A DNA stretch of 64,000 nucleotides, taken from NCBI GenBank assembly GCA_020002185.1, contig CM034544.1, forward strand, positions 38,108,868 through 38,172,867, written 5' to 3'. Positions 1-10,813 of this stretch are shown piece by piece; positions within the stretch are counted from its first letter, which is position 1; each line of letters begins with the position of its first letter. The position numbers and the translations under genes were made by a program. The notes beneath the pieces were generated by a model that saw nothing but the letters and a program-made list of their open reading frames with translations, was not told where the DNA came from and did no database searches. The stretch is from Paraescarpia echinospica. Taxonomy: Eukaryota; Annelida; Polychaeta; Sabellida; Siboglinidae.

Positions 1-715
1 CAGATACAGTAGCAACTAGTACAGTAACAACTAATGCCGCAGCGACAGATACAGTAGCAACTAATGCCGTAGCGACAGATACAGTAGCAACTAGTGCAGT
101 AACAACTAATGCCGTAGCAACATATACAGTAGCAACTAATACAGTAGCAACTAATGCCGTAGCGACAGATACAGTAGCAACTAATACAGTAGCAACTAAT
201 GCCGTAGCGACAGATACAGTAGCAACTAATACAGTAGCAACTAATGCCGTAGCGACAGATACAGTAGCAACTAATACAGTAGCAACTAATGCCGTAGCAA
301 CATATACAGTAGCAACTAATACAGTAGCAACTAATGCCGTAGCGACAGATACAGTAGCAACTAGTACAGTAACAACTAATGCCGTAGCGACAGATACAGT
401 AGCAACTAGTGCAGTAGCATCTGACGCAAAAGGAAATGGTGCAGTAGCAGCTGATGCAGTGGTAACTTGTGATAAAAGTACTAATGCAGTGGTAAATGTT
501 TTTGTAGGATCATATCCAGTTACATCTGAAACAGTAGCAACTAATGCTGAAGCAAATTATGTTGTAGCAACTAAAACAGTAGCAAATGTACAGTAGCACC
601 ATATGTAGTAGCAACTTATGTTGAAATAAATAGTGTAGAAGCCACATCTCCAGTAGCAACTGATAATATAGCTACATACACATTAGAATGGGTACGGTAG
701 TAGCTGGTGCCACAA
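1..715. repeat. 15-bp minisatellite (pentapeptide-like units), left array
   Basis: Units are 15 bp of the form [GAT/AAT/AGT/TAT][ACA/GCC/GCA]GTA[GCA/ACA/GCG][ACT/ACA]. Four units fill each 60 bases up to about position 415, with a 45-bp three-unit higher-order pattern. After about 420 the units degrade but stay recognisable to about 700. The array touches the left edge, so its full extent is unknown. Related degenerate units return at about 1275, after a retroposon fragment. Confidence 0.9.
3..596 (+). CDS. Open pentapeptide-repeat frame, partial at left edge
   Basis: One frame of the minisatellite is open from base 3 to a TAG at 594-596, 197 codons, and may continue off the window. It reads as pentapeptides such as DTVAT, NTVAT, NAVAT, STVTT and YTVAT. 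The frame stays open through about 60 diverged codons (420-593) in which the Val/Ala/Thr pattern is still visible. No ATG lies in the visible part. A tandem repeat whose period is a multiple of three and whose unit lacks stops is trivially open, so this may be non-coding. The diverged open tail is the only argument for coding. No known family is recognised. Confidence 0.22.
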   Translation, partial: DTVATSTVTTNAAATDTVATNAVATDTVATSAVTTNAVATYTVATNTVATNAVATDTVATNTVATNAVATDTVATNTVATNAVATDTVATNTVATNAVATYTVATNTVATNAVATDTVATSTVTTNAVATDTVATSAVASDAKGNGAVAADAVVTCDKSTNAVVNVFVGSYPVTSETVATNAEANYVVATKTVANVQ

Positions 716-721
716 TAATAA

Positions 722-1275
722 ATCAATAATAATAATAACTTGATTTACACACTAAAAATTCCAAAGTAGAACTCTGTTCAGTAGTGTTGACAATAGTCGT
801 TAGAAATTAGTAGAAATAAATATTATAATAATACAAGTAAATCATATAAATACAAAACTGAACTAGAGAAACTAAATCAAAGATGACAGTGATGTAAATT
901 ATATTATATATCATCAGTAGTAAAACAAGTATATATATATATATATATAACAACTATATAGTAAATTGCGAGATAAATATATTATAAATATATATTAGTT
1001 AATTAGTAAGTAATAAATAGCTACAGTAATATGGGGTATAACAAAAGTATAAACTTATGATGACTAAACATTAAAAGCGAGTTTAAAAAGTGTGTCTTAA
1101 GACGAGCTTTAAATGTGTCCATACACTGTATCAGTCGTAAATCTTCCGGCAACACATTCCAGAGGGTCGGTCCTGCACGCGAGAACGAGCGACGGCCGTA
1201 CCGCTCAAGGTTGTGGCGCGGTACACTTAATAGTCCACAGTCAGTTGATCGAAGTGCGCGGCGCGGCACATAGAT
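722..1275 (-). mobile_element. 5'-truncated non-LTR retrotransposon, 3' end only
   Basis: Read on the minus strand, 1287 to 1021 encodes the typical last residues of a CR1/L2-type ORF2: a Tyr-Val-Pro-Arg start, then RSFSRAGPTLWNVLPEDLR and TFKARLKTHF. This matches the conserved tail after the reverse-transcriptase thumb in these elements. The element ends at an (ATT)n tail near 722-740, as expected for an L2-like 3' end. Everything upstream of the C-terminal tail is missing. It is inserted in the 15-bp minisatellite, which continues on both sides. The clade assignment is by pattern only. Confidence 0.7.
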
Positions 1276-1665
1276 ATGCAGTAGCACCTAATGCGGTAAC
1301 AATTGGTGCAGTGGCAAAGCATACAGCAACAACTGATACAATAGCAACTAATGCAGTGCAACATATGCGGTAGTAACTGATACAGTAGCAACATATACGA
1401 TAACAACTGTTACTGTAGCAACTATATCAACTGACGGAGTAACAACTTACGCAGAGCCATCATTTAGAATAGCAAGATACGTATTAGGCAATGGTTCGGT
1501 AGTAAATGTTGCAGTAGCAACATGACCAGGAGCAAATGCCTGATTAGCAACTAATGCATTAATAACATGTACAGTAATAATTAATATAGTAGCAACGGAT
1601 AAATCAGCAATAACGGTAGCAGCAACTGATACACTAGCAGTTAATACGTAGCAACTAATGCATAT
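1275..1665. repeat. 15-bp minisatellite, right degenerate array
   Basis: Degenerate units of the left array, such as GTAGCAACTAATGCA and GTAGCAACATATACG, continue after the retroposon fragment, with indels and in-frame stops. This part is clearly not coding. Confidence 0.8.
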
Positions 1666-1719
1666 GTAATGATGTCATTGAAACATGTTGCACTGTATAG
1701 TAGCACAATGTATGCCCCT

Positions 1720-2860
1720 TGTCATAGCACAACATCGTATTTTGTCATTACTATACATGCCCTTGGACTGGGGTGCGATGGGTGCATATGAAACCCACAC
1801 TGAGGCAAAGTAGTTCCGGTTGTGGGAGTAGTTCCGCCTGGAGGGAAATAGTTATGCTTAATTTTAAATCGTGACGTAAAAACGTAAACGATGTCCAAGA
1901 CTACCCCTTCTTCCGCATACATTTCCATCACTACCTCACCTTCGACCGTGGAAAATATCAGACCACTACCTCCCCCACCGGACCTGGAAAAATACTCAAC
2001 GCTACCCCATCTTCGACCGCGTAAAATACCTAGCACCACACACCGCCACCCGATCGCGGACAATCTCCATCACTAGCCCCTCGACCGCGGCACATCTCCA
2101 ACAGACCCATGGCATATTGGGGGGTGGGCTAAGCACCAGCACCACTGAAAATGTTTCGCCGCCGCGCGGCCGCATATCTTCACATCTTCCTTCACCTTGT
2201 GGCTGTCTCGGTTGGCTCGACTGTTACATCGGAACCACGGGGGGGGGGGTGGTGCTGTTGGAAATTGTTTAACGCTGCGCCGCTGTAACTTGAGCTTATC
2301 CGCTGTCTCGGCTGTGAACTCATGACATCCGAACACGGGAAGGGGACAGTTACTGTTTAAAATTTCATTTTTACGTCGCGCCGCTGCGGTCCATTTACCT
2401 TCTCCACCTTCTCCCTTCTCTCCGCTGTCTCCGCTGAAATGATAATATCCGAAGACGGGGAGGGGGGGCAAAAAACCACATGTCTGCGTCGCTTATTACT
2501 GAGAGGGGAACACAAAACCATATGTCTGCCCTCCAATTACACGCACCTTCAACAGTCTAAAAAATCCACATTAATCGTCTCATAAAGTTCACGCTCACAC
2601 GTAATGGGGGGGGGGGCAGGACCATATGTCTGCCCCAGATAAATTCTACCCCCTCGCCCCCCTGTTCCCGAGCCTATGAACAGACTCCGGCTCAAATGTG
2701 ATGGATGTTTGTTGGCAGTGTGCATTTCCAGGCCAAAAAATACACTCCCTCCAAAAACGACCACGGTGTTGGCTAGCAATAATACATTCATCGTAAACGA
2801 CGCGATTGGTAGAGCATTCAACATACTCCTTGATGAATACGGAACATGTGACGCCATTTA
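1720..2860. repeat. GC-rich degenerate direct repeats
   Basis: The segment holds loosely repeated phrases: a 'ctgcgccgctgtaact' phrase near 2270 with relatives near 4190 and 4240, several 'cgaccgcgg/cgaccgtgg' phrases at 1950-2090, and short poly-G runs of 9-10 at 2239 and 2606. A phrase near 1800-1880 resembles 6150-6200 in the duplicated unit. Short ORFs exist on both strands, but none has exon signals or recognisable protein content. Confidence 0.45.
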
Positions 2861-4604
2861 GTGCTTGATTAATAATAATACCTGCGGTGAAATATCGATC
2901 ATAAAAATAGTGTGCACACCAAAACAGCCAGTATGCGCACCAAACAATTTGGTATACTTACTACAAGACTGGCAAATGGTAAAAACCAATCCGCTAATTA
3001 AACGTTTCAGAGAGAAAGAGAGGGGGGAGGAAGGGAGATAGAGAGAAAGAGGGGGGAGGAAGGGAGAGAGAGAGAAAGGGAAGAAGGCAGTGCCCGACAT
3101 CAGGCTCAAAATGTCAAGGGCCAACTGGGCCTGCAACATGAAAATGTCGCAGGCCCGACAAAGATTTGAAGGCCCGGCAACCTTTATTGATTATAATTTA
3201 TTCTAGTATAGTGGGTATATTATATATACAAAGTATACTAGAATTACAACGTTGAATGTATATTGCCCGCCAAACGGCGTTTAATAAGTTTAACGCAACC
3301 AAACGTTAAAATTGAATACGAAATATTCAAATAGTAAACACAGGAAAGTAGGTAATAGCGAAGGCGGACGGGGGCTAACGGCCTAACCGCATTTTCTTGG
3401 AATTGCTTATCGACGTCGTCTAGTTACCTCAATCAAAACCGGCCAAGACAGTACGTGGGACGAAACACAATTGATTCAGCAAACATCTGTACATTTGTGT
3501 AGACAATACATCAGGGATAGTCTTACAATATTATTGACTCTGGCACTGATTCCGGATACTGGGACAGACTTGACTGTTTAAGTCGTTCCTTTTTAACTTG
3601 TTTCATATATTCCTGTCTGCCGTGACACCTCTGCCTTCCTCGGTGCATTCGCACCGTATAGTCTACATCCTTCGTCGCACTTCTACCTACATAAATATAC
3701 ACGCACATCCAACAGTCCACCAATGTACGCAAAGGCACCAGTCTACACATATATTTAGCACCAGCTACGACTGTCGCGCTTTCATTTATCCGGGCGTTAT
3801 GTATGTTTATATATGTTTATATATACATAAATTGTATAATGTTTGCTTCCCACATACAAAAATACTTATGTGTCGTAAAACAGTTTCCTCTCCACGCACA
3901 CGTCACGTGATTACTCTTATACTTGGTCACAAATCTGAAACAGCAAATTATAATTATGTACTCTAACTATAACGCTCGTGTTACGACAACAAACGAAACA
4001 TATTTAACTACTGGGTATTATTTATCCTTACCTGATCTACTGGTGCCAAACATTATGCCTTACATATGCATATAATCATCACCCGGATAAAATTTAACGC
4101 CCGGATAAATGTAAGCGCGACACCGTAACCTCAGTGATGACCTCGGAAGACGAAGGGGGGAGGGGGGTTGCTGTTTAAATTGTTTCCGCTGCGCCACTGT
4201 AACTTCAGTGACAGGGACACATTAAAGAGGTCCAGGGACGCGCCACTGTAACTCAGGCATAACGCGGCCACATTCCAAAGTTCTAGGGGGTACTAGACCC
4301 GTGTATGCCAACAATTTAAGCAAAGGCACCTGCATGCTTGATACACTTCACCTCCAACATGAAGTTCTACCCCTCTTTCTGGTAACCAACCGCGCGAGTT
4401 TATCCACACACATCTTCAGCCCATGCTTCTGGAACACGTCGTTGCGGTGCTTCTCTCGTGGTACCTGTCTGTATTTCACAAACAGAGTGATCACAAGATC
4501 GGCAGATATGTAAAAAAAACCGGTCCTATGACTCGGGGCAGCTGCGGGCTCAACAGAAGATTCACGAGCCCGGGGCCCGAGGGCCCGCAGATATATCGAA
4601 CGCA
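2861..4604. other. No gene recognised; polypurine patch
   Basis: A GA-rich polypurine tract at about 3009-3085 is internally duplicated. Variants of the 'gcgccactgtaact' phrase occur at 4190-4260. The rest is AT-rich unique-looking sequence. No convincing exon, RNA gene or transposon was seen. Confidence 0.5.
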
Positions 4605-4643
4605 GGAGGGAGAGAGGGAGGGAGGGAGGGAGAGAGGGAGGGA

Positions 4644-4702
<59 letters not shown>

Positions 4703-4710
4703 GGGAGGGA
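4605..4710. repeat. (GGGA)n tract with 55-base poly-G run
   Basis: A GGGA/GAGGG repeat is followed by 55 consecutive G residues (4647-4701), then more GGGA. The proline- and glycine-rich ORFs across it are repeat artefacts. This tract lies exactly at the left breakpoint of the tandem duplication. Its copy at the internal junction (9862-9905) has the GGGA repeats but no long poly-G. Confidence 0.95.
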
Positions 4711-5307
4711 GGCAGCGATGGAGATATCGATAGATAGATATAAATAGATAAATGTATGTCTGTCAGTATGTCCGTCCATCCGTCCGTCTGACCGACGTAA
4801 ATAAATAGTACGGGTTTTATACGTCGTAATAAAAAAATTACGCGCGTGACCTCAGCCAAGCTTTGCCTTTGCCAACAATGGTCATAATTTTAATTTCATG
4901 AATTTCATTAACATTACGGCAAGACATCTCCTAAATAAAACATTCCCGCATAGAGTTGTCACTTTAAAAATTATGCATTATGTGTTTAAAAAAAACATAT
5001 TTTCGGGGCCAGTATTTCAGGAAAAATATACGACGGAATGTACAAACGCTCCACGTGTTCGGCATCCATTTGTGATGGTTTGACGGATCTTTTACTAGGC
5101 AACATATCACGTGATGGATAGGTCAATTATAATTCCAGCTGCCGAAGACCTCCCTTCTGTAATGATTAATCGTATTCGCCAAATTGTAATGGTGTTATAG
5201 ACACCAGCCAATGTCAGAGGCATTGACAAATCGCAATCGGCTGCTTTGCAATTCTTGGCAAAACGGTGATCGGCGGAATCGGTTTTTGGGCACTGAAACG
5301 GTTAATG

Positions 5308-5315
5308 TATAAAAG
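5308..5315 (+). promoter_or_regulatory. TATA box (TATAAAAG), unit A
   Basis: TATAAAAG is followed 32 bp later by an initiator-like TCAG (A at 5340), and the next ATG is at 5373. The spacing fits an animal TATA/Inr core promoter. The copy in unit B lies at 10503-10510. Confidence 0.45.
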
Positions 5316-5372
5316 TGCATTGCTCAGTTAGTTACCATCAGGAAGCTAGCGATCTAAGACATTGCACGGAAA

Positions 5373-5618
5373 ATGAACAGAAAGTTCACACGGACTGACA
5401 ACTACTGGGTGTTACCACCAACAGGACGTTGTCGACTCAGCCATTCATTAATCAAGTGCAGTACAAAGCCAGAACGACACATGTTAAAAGAACACTACAT
5501 GTGGCGCCACCTCAAGTCAAGAAAACGGCCTACGAGGAACTCGTCAGACCGACGCTTGAGTGAGCCACTGACGCCTGGTCACTCCACACTAAGACAGGTA
5601 AACTATCAGACGATATAA
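5373..5618 (+). CDS. Putative small basic protein, 81 aa (unit A)
   Basis: This is the first ATG after a well-spaced TATA box and initiator. The product would be 81 residues, rich in Arg, Lys, His and Ser (for example KSRKRPTRNSSDRR), with no membrane segment or recognisable domain. An AATAAA at 5733-5738 could close a transcript of about 400 bases. Alternatively the ORF may be an exon: AAGACAG|GTAAAC near its end resembles a 5' splice site. It is identical in unit B (10568-10813), but the duplication is so recent that this is no test of coding constraint. It could equally be a non-coding transcript. No family recognised. Confidence 0.3.
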   Translation: MNRKFTRTDNYWVLPPTGRCRLSHSLIKCSTKPERHMLKEHYMWRHLKSRKRPTRNSSDRRLSEPLTPGHSTLRQVNYQTI

Positions 5619-5732
5619 CAAGTGGAGCAATCCGCTCCTCGCAGTGATACTGGCAGTTACCACAACAGTTCACCGTCACAGCTATGTGCACTAACCTTAT
5701 GTAGAATTTCGTTATACAGAAGACCTCCGATA

Positions 5733-5738
5733 AATAAA
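5733..5738 (+). terminator. Poly(A) signal AATAAA, unit A small transcript
   Basis: AATAAA lies 115 bp after the stop of the 81-aa ORF, in an AT-rich context. The copy in unit B is at 10928-10933. Confidence 0.3.
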
Positions 5739-6460
5739 TGATATTATTTATAAAATTTGCCACGTACGGTCTAGTGCGCATAAGTTTCCTTGTCATCATT
5801 GTTAAAGCAAAGACCGCGCCGGACGCCAATACAAGCACAAACTACGAACGCTGTAGGCCCTACCAGTACTCGTTGAATGAACGTTTATATTAACTATGAA
5901 CTGCACTTTTGTACTTGTTTTATTTAATTATTTATTTTACAAAGAAATATTTTATTAAATTAAATATTTACTGTAGTTTTATTTAAACATTTTAATCCAC
6001 AATGACGTTTCCATCTGCAGGATAGTGAAGTATCACGTTTTCGCAGTATGTCTCTGAAAAATGCCCTGCTCGCGGTATGAGTAACGTGTGCCACGCTAAT
6101 TGTAGGTAATCAGGCTGTGGGCATGCGATGTTTGTGCATGTAACCCTAACGTGCCCCCCGCTGAGGCACAAGAGTTCCGCTTGATTTTAGATCGTGACGC
6201 TTAAAAAATGAACATCACACCCTCGCCCCCAGCTCCCGATGTAATATCCGGCATCACGCAAGTACTGAATGAGTTGTTTAACAACAGCTAAGGTTTCGGC
6301 CAAGACCTGGTGGATTTTTGGGAAAGGTCTAAAAACGCACGCCCCAAAAACATTGCTACGGGCCTGGTAATAGATACAGGGATGTTTGGATATAACAGGC
6401 CTAATGTTGCTATAACATTTCTGTTTTGCAAACGTATTAGGATTCGTGAGAAGGATACAT

Positions 6461-6563
6461 GCACACGCACACATATGCACGTACACGCACGCACACACGC
6501 GCACGCGCACACGCGCACACGCGCACACGCGCACACGCACACACGCTCGCACACACGCACACA
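6461..6563. repeat. (CA)/(CACG) microsatellite, unit A
   Basis: Interrupted CA repeat with many CG steps. The His-Thr and Cys-Val ORFs across it are artefacts. The array is 164 bp longer in unit B. Confidence 0.95.
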
Positions 6564-9367
6564 AGGACTCTCAATCAAGAGGACCCTCTTGCTTCCGTTT
6601 CGAAGCTTTGGCAATTTCGATCACTCCACATGGTGCATATATGTTAACGAACAGCCTTTGCGCCGTAATTGCAGCATGACTGAACACTTCCTTGAGAAAT
6701 CGATATGGTATTCGATTAAACAGGTATGGAAGGTTTGAAGTGTAGAGCGCTTTAAGCATTCCAAAGGACTTGATACCGCGCTATGTGTGAACTTACATTT
6801 TTCAAGTCGCAACATGTTCGCAGATGTGACAATGGTAAGTTGTTGAGATGGATTACAAGCACCGGCGATCGATCTGATTGCCGGGAAACTCGCGGGTTTT
6901 CTAGAAAGAACCTCGATCCGGCTTTGTGAACTTGCACAAAGCCTGAACGCAAGCAAACTCAGACGTGTAGACACTGTGTACATATTCACACGACACTCCT
7001 TCGGGTCGCCTTTCGTTCGTAATGTTTTTTGTGTGTGTCGTAAGCCAACTTGCATGTGATGTCAATTTAATATGTATTAACTCTTGTCAGCTACTGGATG
7101 CGTGCTTATTGTTTTGCTCAAGAAGACAGTGAAGACAATAAAGACAACCAGTACATACTAAACTTAAAATACATCCTAAAATGTCAAATAAATAAAATAA
7201 AATAATAATAATAATTGTATCCTGTAAATTAATAAGACATAAATTAACGATGTTATAATATACATATATAGGCCAGTAGGAGGTGGGAAGGCTGCGTTCG
7301 CACCCTCCCCCTGCTGAAGCAAGGGTCCCGCTTGAACATACCATAAGGAGGTCCATATGAAGATCTGAACGGGCAGAATTTTAGGTTCCGGTGAGCTCCA
7401 AGGCGTAAGCGCCCCAAAAATACGCCACGCTTAGGCCTGATATATTTATTTTACGTACAACTGCACGCCATCTATGTTTAAGAATACAATAGGTGAATGT
7501 TTGTAAATGTCGCACAAGTTTTACCGATTTAAGTTGTGTTTACACCAAATCAAACCGGCTTATCTAAAGCCAGTGATACACTGAGCCCTTTCGCCCGACC
7601 CTACCCGACCAGACCAGATCCGACTAGTCCAGGCTCACCCCGACTGCAGTGTGTCTACTACTCCGACTGACACCGACAAAGTTAGACTCGAAACCAGCGC
7701 GACGTCGCAATCACGTAAACTTTCGGACTACGTCAAACTGACGCAGACTAGCCCCGATTACAATCGGATGTGTGGATACCCTAACCGACTGACACCGACT
7801 CAACCTGCAGCGTATCCGGGCCTTAAGCGTTCTAACTTCACATTACAACAGTTACGTAGTGTGGAATATCATGGTGTATATATCGGTAAGTGTGCTTAAT
7901 TGCAACACGAATGTTTCAGTAAACTAATACACATGCTGTAAGACGACTGTGCCATTGCAGCCAACGAGTTTTGCGTTTCTCTCGCGCGCATGTGTGTTGG
8001 TGAACGACAGTTAGCCCAGTATCGATGAGACACAAAGCGCTGCATGAAAGGTTCTGTCGGTGACCATCGGGGGTTACATAATGCCGTTATTTTGCAGTCG
8101 TTTATCGTTGAACTGAACGTAGTGCACCAGTTTCAAAGAGAAGGTAGTTACCTCAAAACCGGCGCGTGTATGTGTCTTGTGTTTAACAGCAGCCATATTT
8201 TAGTATAATCGCTATTCGTTGAAGGAGCGTTTCCGTCATATAAGTTTCAGTTGAATATATGGTTGTTTACGTTGACGACAACTTGTTGGAAGTCTGCCAG
8301 GTGCCGTAATGTCAATGCCAAGTACACCGCGACGAGTATAACCTAATTATTTTGATTTAGTTGCTGACACACATAATATTAGTCAGTTAATTTATATAAC
8401 AACGTGAGTGTGGTTGTGCTCGTGTGAATGGGCGCGGGTATACGTGTCTGTTACAGAAAATAACAGATAGCAAATGTGATAATTATTTTGTTCTGTTTAA
8501 GCACAACATGTTGCAACACCGAAGTTTATCAAATTATATGGACGTCATCGAAAGCAACTATTACAAATAAGCCAAATTCCAACTACAGCTGTACATTACC
8601 TGAAGATACACTAATATCGACTCCATAAAAATTGGACTTATACAGCGTACGTAACGTTCTGTGAGTGTTTTAATATAATACAACAGCACAACATATTCCA
8701 AGATAATACGAACACAATAGCGAAAAGTTGGCCACAGTTACTGTTCAGAGTTATAGCCTACTCTCGTGGTAGCCATTGGATTACGTGTAACGTCAATGAA
8801 GCTTCTGCGATCAAACTGATTGCCGGGAAACTCGTCGGCTCACGAATATTTCTCGGCAATCACCTCGATTCGGCTGTGATCAGACACGTACGTACACACT
8901 CGAACGCATGCAAATACACAATTCATAGACGTCGGAACCGGGAGAGTCTGAGTGAGCGAGCCATGCATTATGTTGTTGGGTAAATGTTGCGTAACAAATA
9001 AGGAAAACTGAGCGCCAATGACTGGAAGCTTGCTACAGGGAACTGTTTTCAGTGTAGCATCTATGAACACGCTATTTGACAAAGTAAAATAAATAGTTGC
9101 CCGCCTCCTAATAGGTTGCCTTGTTAGTTGACAGTCGTGATAGCAATATTGACCAATTGTTAGAAAACACACAGCATCATTACATAAACACCATAACGCG
9201 CTCGCTGAAACTCGTTGTGTGTTCAAACTGACGAAGGTCGGAGATATAGTGGCATTCACATCCATCGATAATCGATAAGTTGTAGTCATGCTAGTGTAGA
9301 AATGTGAAATATTATTCGTATCGCCATGATATTGGCATGAATTTTGACATAAACATATAATGTCAGA

Positions 9368-9710
9368 AGGAAGGAAGGAAGGAAGGAAGATCTTTATTCG
9401 ACAGATATAATACAAATAAGTACAAAACATGTAAGAACATTTTCATTAAAAAAAACTGTCGGGAGACTCTCACTGGTAATTTTAACTAAAACATTTATCC
9501 TACTCCCATTGTGGTGTACAAAGAGTATATTAAGTTAAAGCTACAAGCTGCTTTAATATATAACAAAGAGTATATGATGTATATTGGTAGCCTAACTGCA
9601 TATGTAGCAGTTTTTGTCCGCGCAAGTGTGTTTGTAAAATGTCAGTAAGTACTTTCTAATGTATTTAGAGAAGCTGCAGTGTACATTTTGTCTAAAATGC
9701 AGTAAAACTG
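9368..9710 (-). mobile_element. Short retroposon insertion with 8-bp target duplication (copy A)
   Basis: The insert is flanked by ATGTCAGA at 9360-9367 and 9711-9718. R1 copy C has a single related octamer at the corresponding site, i.e. an empty site. On the minus strand the insert ends with GAATAAAGAT followed by (CTTC)n, which looks like the 3' tail of a SINE or truncated LINE. The same insert sits in unit B at 14727-15069, so it preceded the tandem duplication. Confidence 0.65.
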
Positions 9711-9825
9711 ATGTCAGAGTATACTCCATGCTGCAAAGTCCACGACGCAGAGGCAGTTTTCCCGAAGTATTTGCTACGCGCGCGTGTTTACTGCAATTGT
9801 TAAGTTACGTTCTACGTTTGTGTTG

Positions 9826-9861
9826 AAATGTCTAATAAAAATATATTTTTATTAGACATTT
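9826..9861. repeat. Perfect AT-rich palindrome, copy A (36 bp)
   Basis: The two arms are perfectly complementary with no loop. The outermost G:C pair seen in copies B and C is lost because the duplication junction follows directly. Confidence 0.95.
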
Positions 9862-9905
9862 AGGGAGGGAGGGAGGGAGGGAGGGAGGGAGGGAGGAGGG
9901 AGGGA
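9862..9905. repeat. GGGA junction between duplicated units
   Basis: (AGGG)n joins the end of unit A to the start of unit B. It corresponds to the G-rich tract left of unit A, and marks the breakpoint. Confidence 0.9.
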
Positions 9906-10502
9906 GGCAGCGATGGAGATATCGATAGATAGATATAAATAGATAAATGTATGTCTGTCAGTATGTCCGTCCATCCGTCCGTCTGACCGACGTAAATAAA
10001 TAGTACGGGTTTTATACGTCGTAATAAAAAAATTACGCGCGTGACCTCAGCCAAGCTTTGCCTTTGCCAACAATGGTCATAATTTTAATTTCATGAATTT
10101 CATTAACATTACGGCAAGACATCTCCTAAATAAAACATTCCCGCATAGAGTTGTCACTTTAAAAATTATGCATTATGTGTTTAAAAAAAACATATTTTCG
10201 GGGCCAGTATTTCAGGAAAAATATACGACGGAATGTACAAACGCTCCACGTGTTCGGCATCCATTTGTGATGGTTTGACGGATCTTTTACTAGGCAACAT
10301 ATCACGTGATGGATAGGTCAATTATAATTCCAGCTGCCGAAGACCTCCCTTCTGTAATGATTAATCGTATTCGCCAAATTGTAATGGTGTTATAGACACC
10401 AGCCAATGTCAGAGGCATTGACAAATCGCAATCGGCTGCTTTGCAATTCTTGGCAAAACGGTGATCGGCGGAATCGGTTTTTGGGCACTGAAACGGTTAA
10501 TG

Positions 10503-10510
10503 TATAAAAG
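10503..10510 (+). promoter_or_regulatory. TATA box (TATAAAAG), unit B
   Basis: Same TATA/initiator arrangement as in unit A, with the ATG of the small ORF at 10568. Confidence 0.45.
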
Positions 10511-10567
10511 TGCATTGCTCAGTTAGTTACCATCAGGAAGCTAGCGATCTAAGACATTGCACGGAAA

Positions 10568-10813
10568 ATGAACAGAAAGTTCACACGGACTGACAACTAC
10601 TGGGTGTTACCACCAACAGGACGTTGTCGACTCAGCCATTCATTAATCAAGTGCAGTACAAAGCCAGAACGACACATGTTAAAAGAACACTACATGTGGC
10701 GCCACCTCAAGTCAAGAAAACGGCCTACGAGGAACTCGTCAGACCGACGCTTGAGTGAGCCACTGACGCCTGGTCACTCCACACTAAGACAGGTAAACTA
10801 TCAGACGATATAA
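10568..10813 (+). CDS. Putative small basic protein, 81 aa (unit B)
   Basis: Identical to the unit A ORF at 5373-5618, with the same core-promoter spacing and an AATAAA at 10928-10933. The same doubts apply: short, basic, no recognised family, and possibly an exon because of AAGACAG|GTAAAC near its end. If real, it is a two-copy tandem gene. Confidence 0.3.
   Translation: MNRKFTRTDNYWVLPPTGRCRLSHSLIKCSTKPERHMLKEHYMWRHLKSRKRPTRNSSDRRLSEPLTPGHSTLRQVNYQTI

Larger units (their letters stand above)
4711..9861. repeat. Tandem duplication, unit A (about 5.15 kb)
   Basis: This segment recurs immediately downstream as unit B in direct orientation. The offset is 5195 bp before the CA microsatellite and 5359 bp after it; the 164-bp change is CA-array expansion in B. 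Only about ten single-base differences were noticed by eye in more than 5 kb, for example at 6739, 7470, 7615, 7913, 8128, 9051 and 9088. Unit A starts at the G-rich tract and ends at the last base of an AT-rich palindrome. Confidence 0.95.
8121..9861. repeat. Dispersed repeat R1, copy A
   Basis: From about 8121 to the palindrome this sequence matches copy B (13480-15221) almost exactly and copy C (38786-40187) at clearly lower identity. Shared phrases include the block around 'gaaggagcgt..ccgtcatataag' and 'gttgacgacaactt'. Copies A and B carry an extra insertion of about 343 bp absent from C. A 196-codon minus-strand ORF here (9430-8840) is not conserved in copy C, so it is not called as a gene. 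The element class is unknown; no transposase was recognised. Confidence 0.8.

Noticed and set aside
4348..4859. Proline-rich and glycine-rich ORFs
   Set aside because: Translation of the poly-G/GGGA tract on either strand; no independent coding evidence.
7651..7899. 82-codon ORF ending near a GTAAGT (and its copy at 13010)
   Set aside because: It starts in low-complexity 'ccgac' repeats, has no acceptor or promoter that can be shown, and conservation in the recent duplicate is uninformative.
8840..9430. 196-codon minus-strand ORF in R1 (also 14199-14789)
   Set aside because: Same in A and B only because they are recent duplicates. It spans a retroposon end and is not preserved in diverged R1 copy C.
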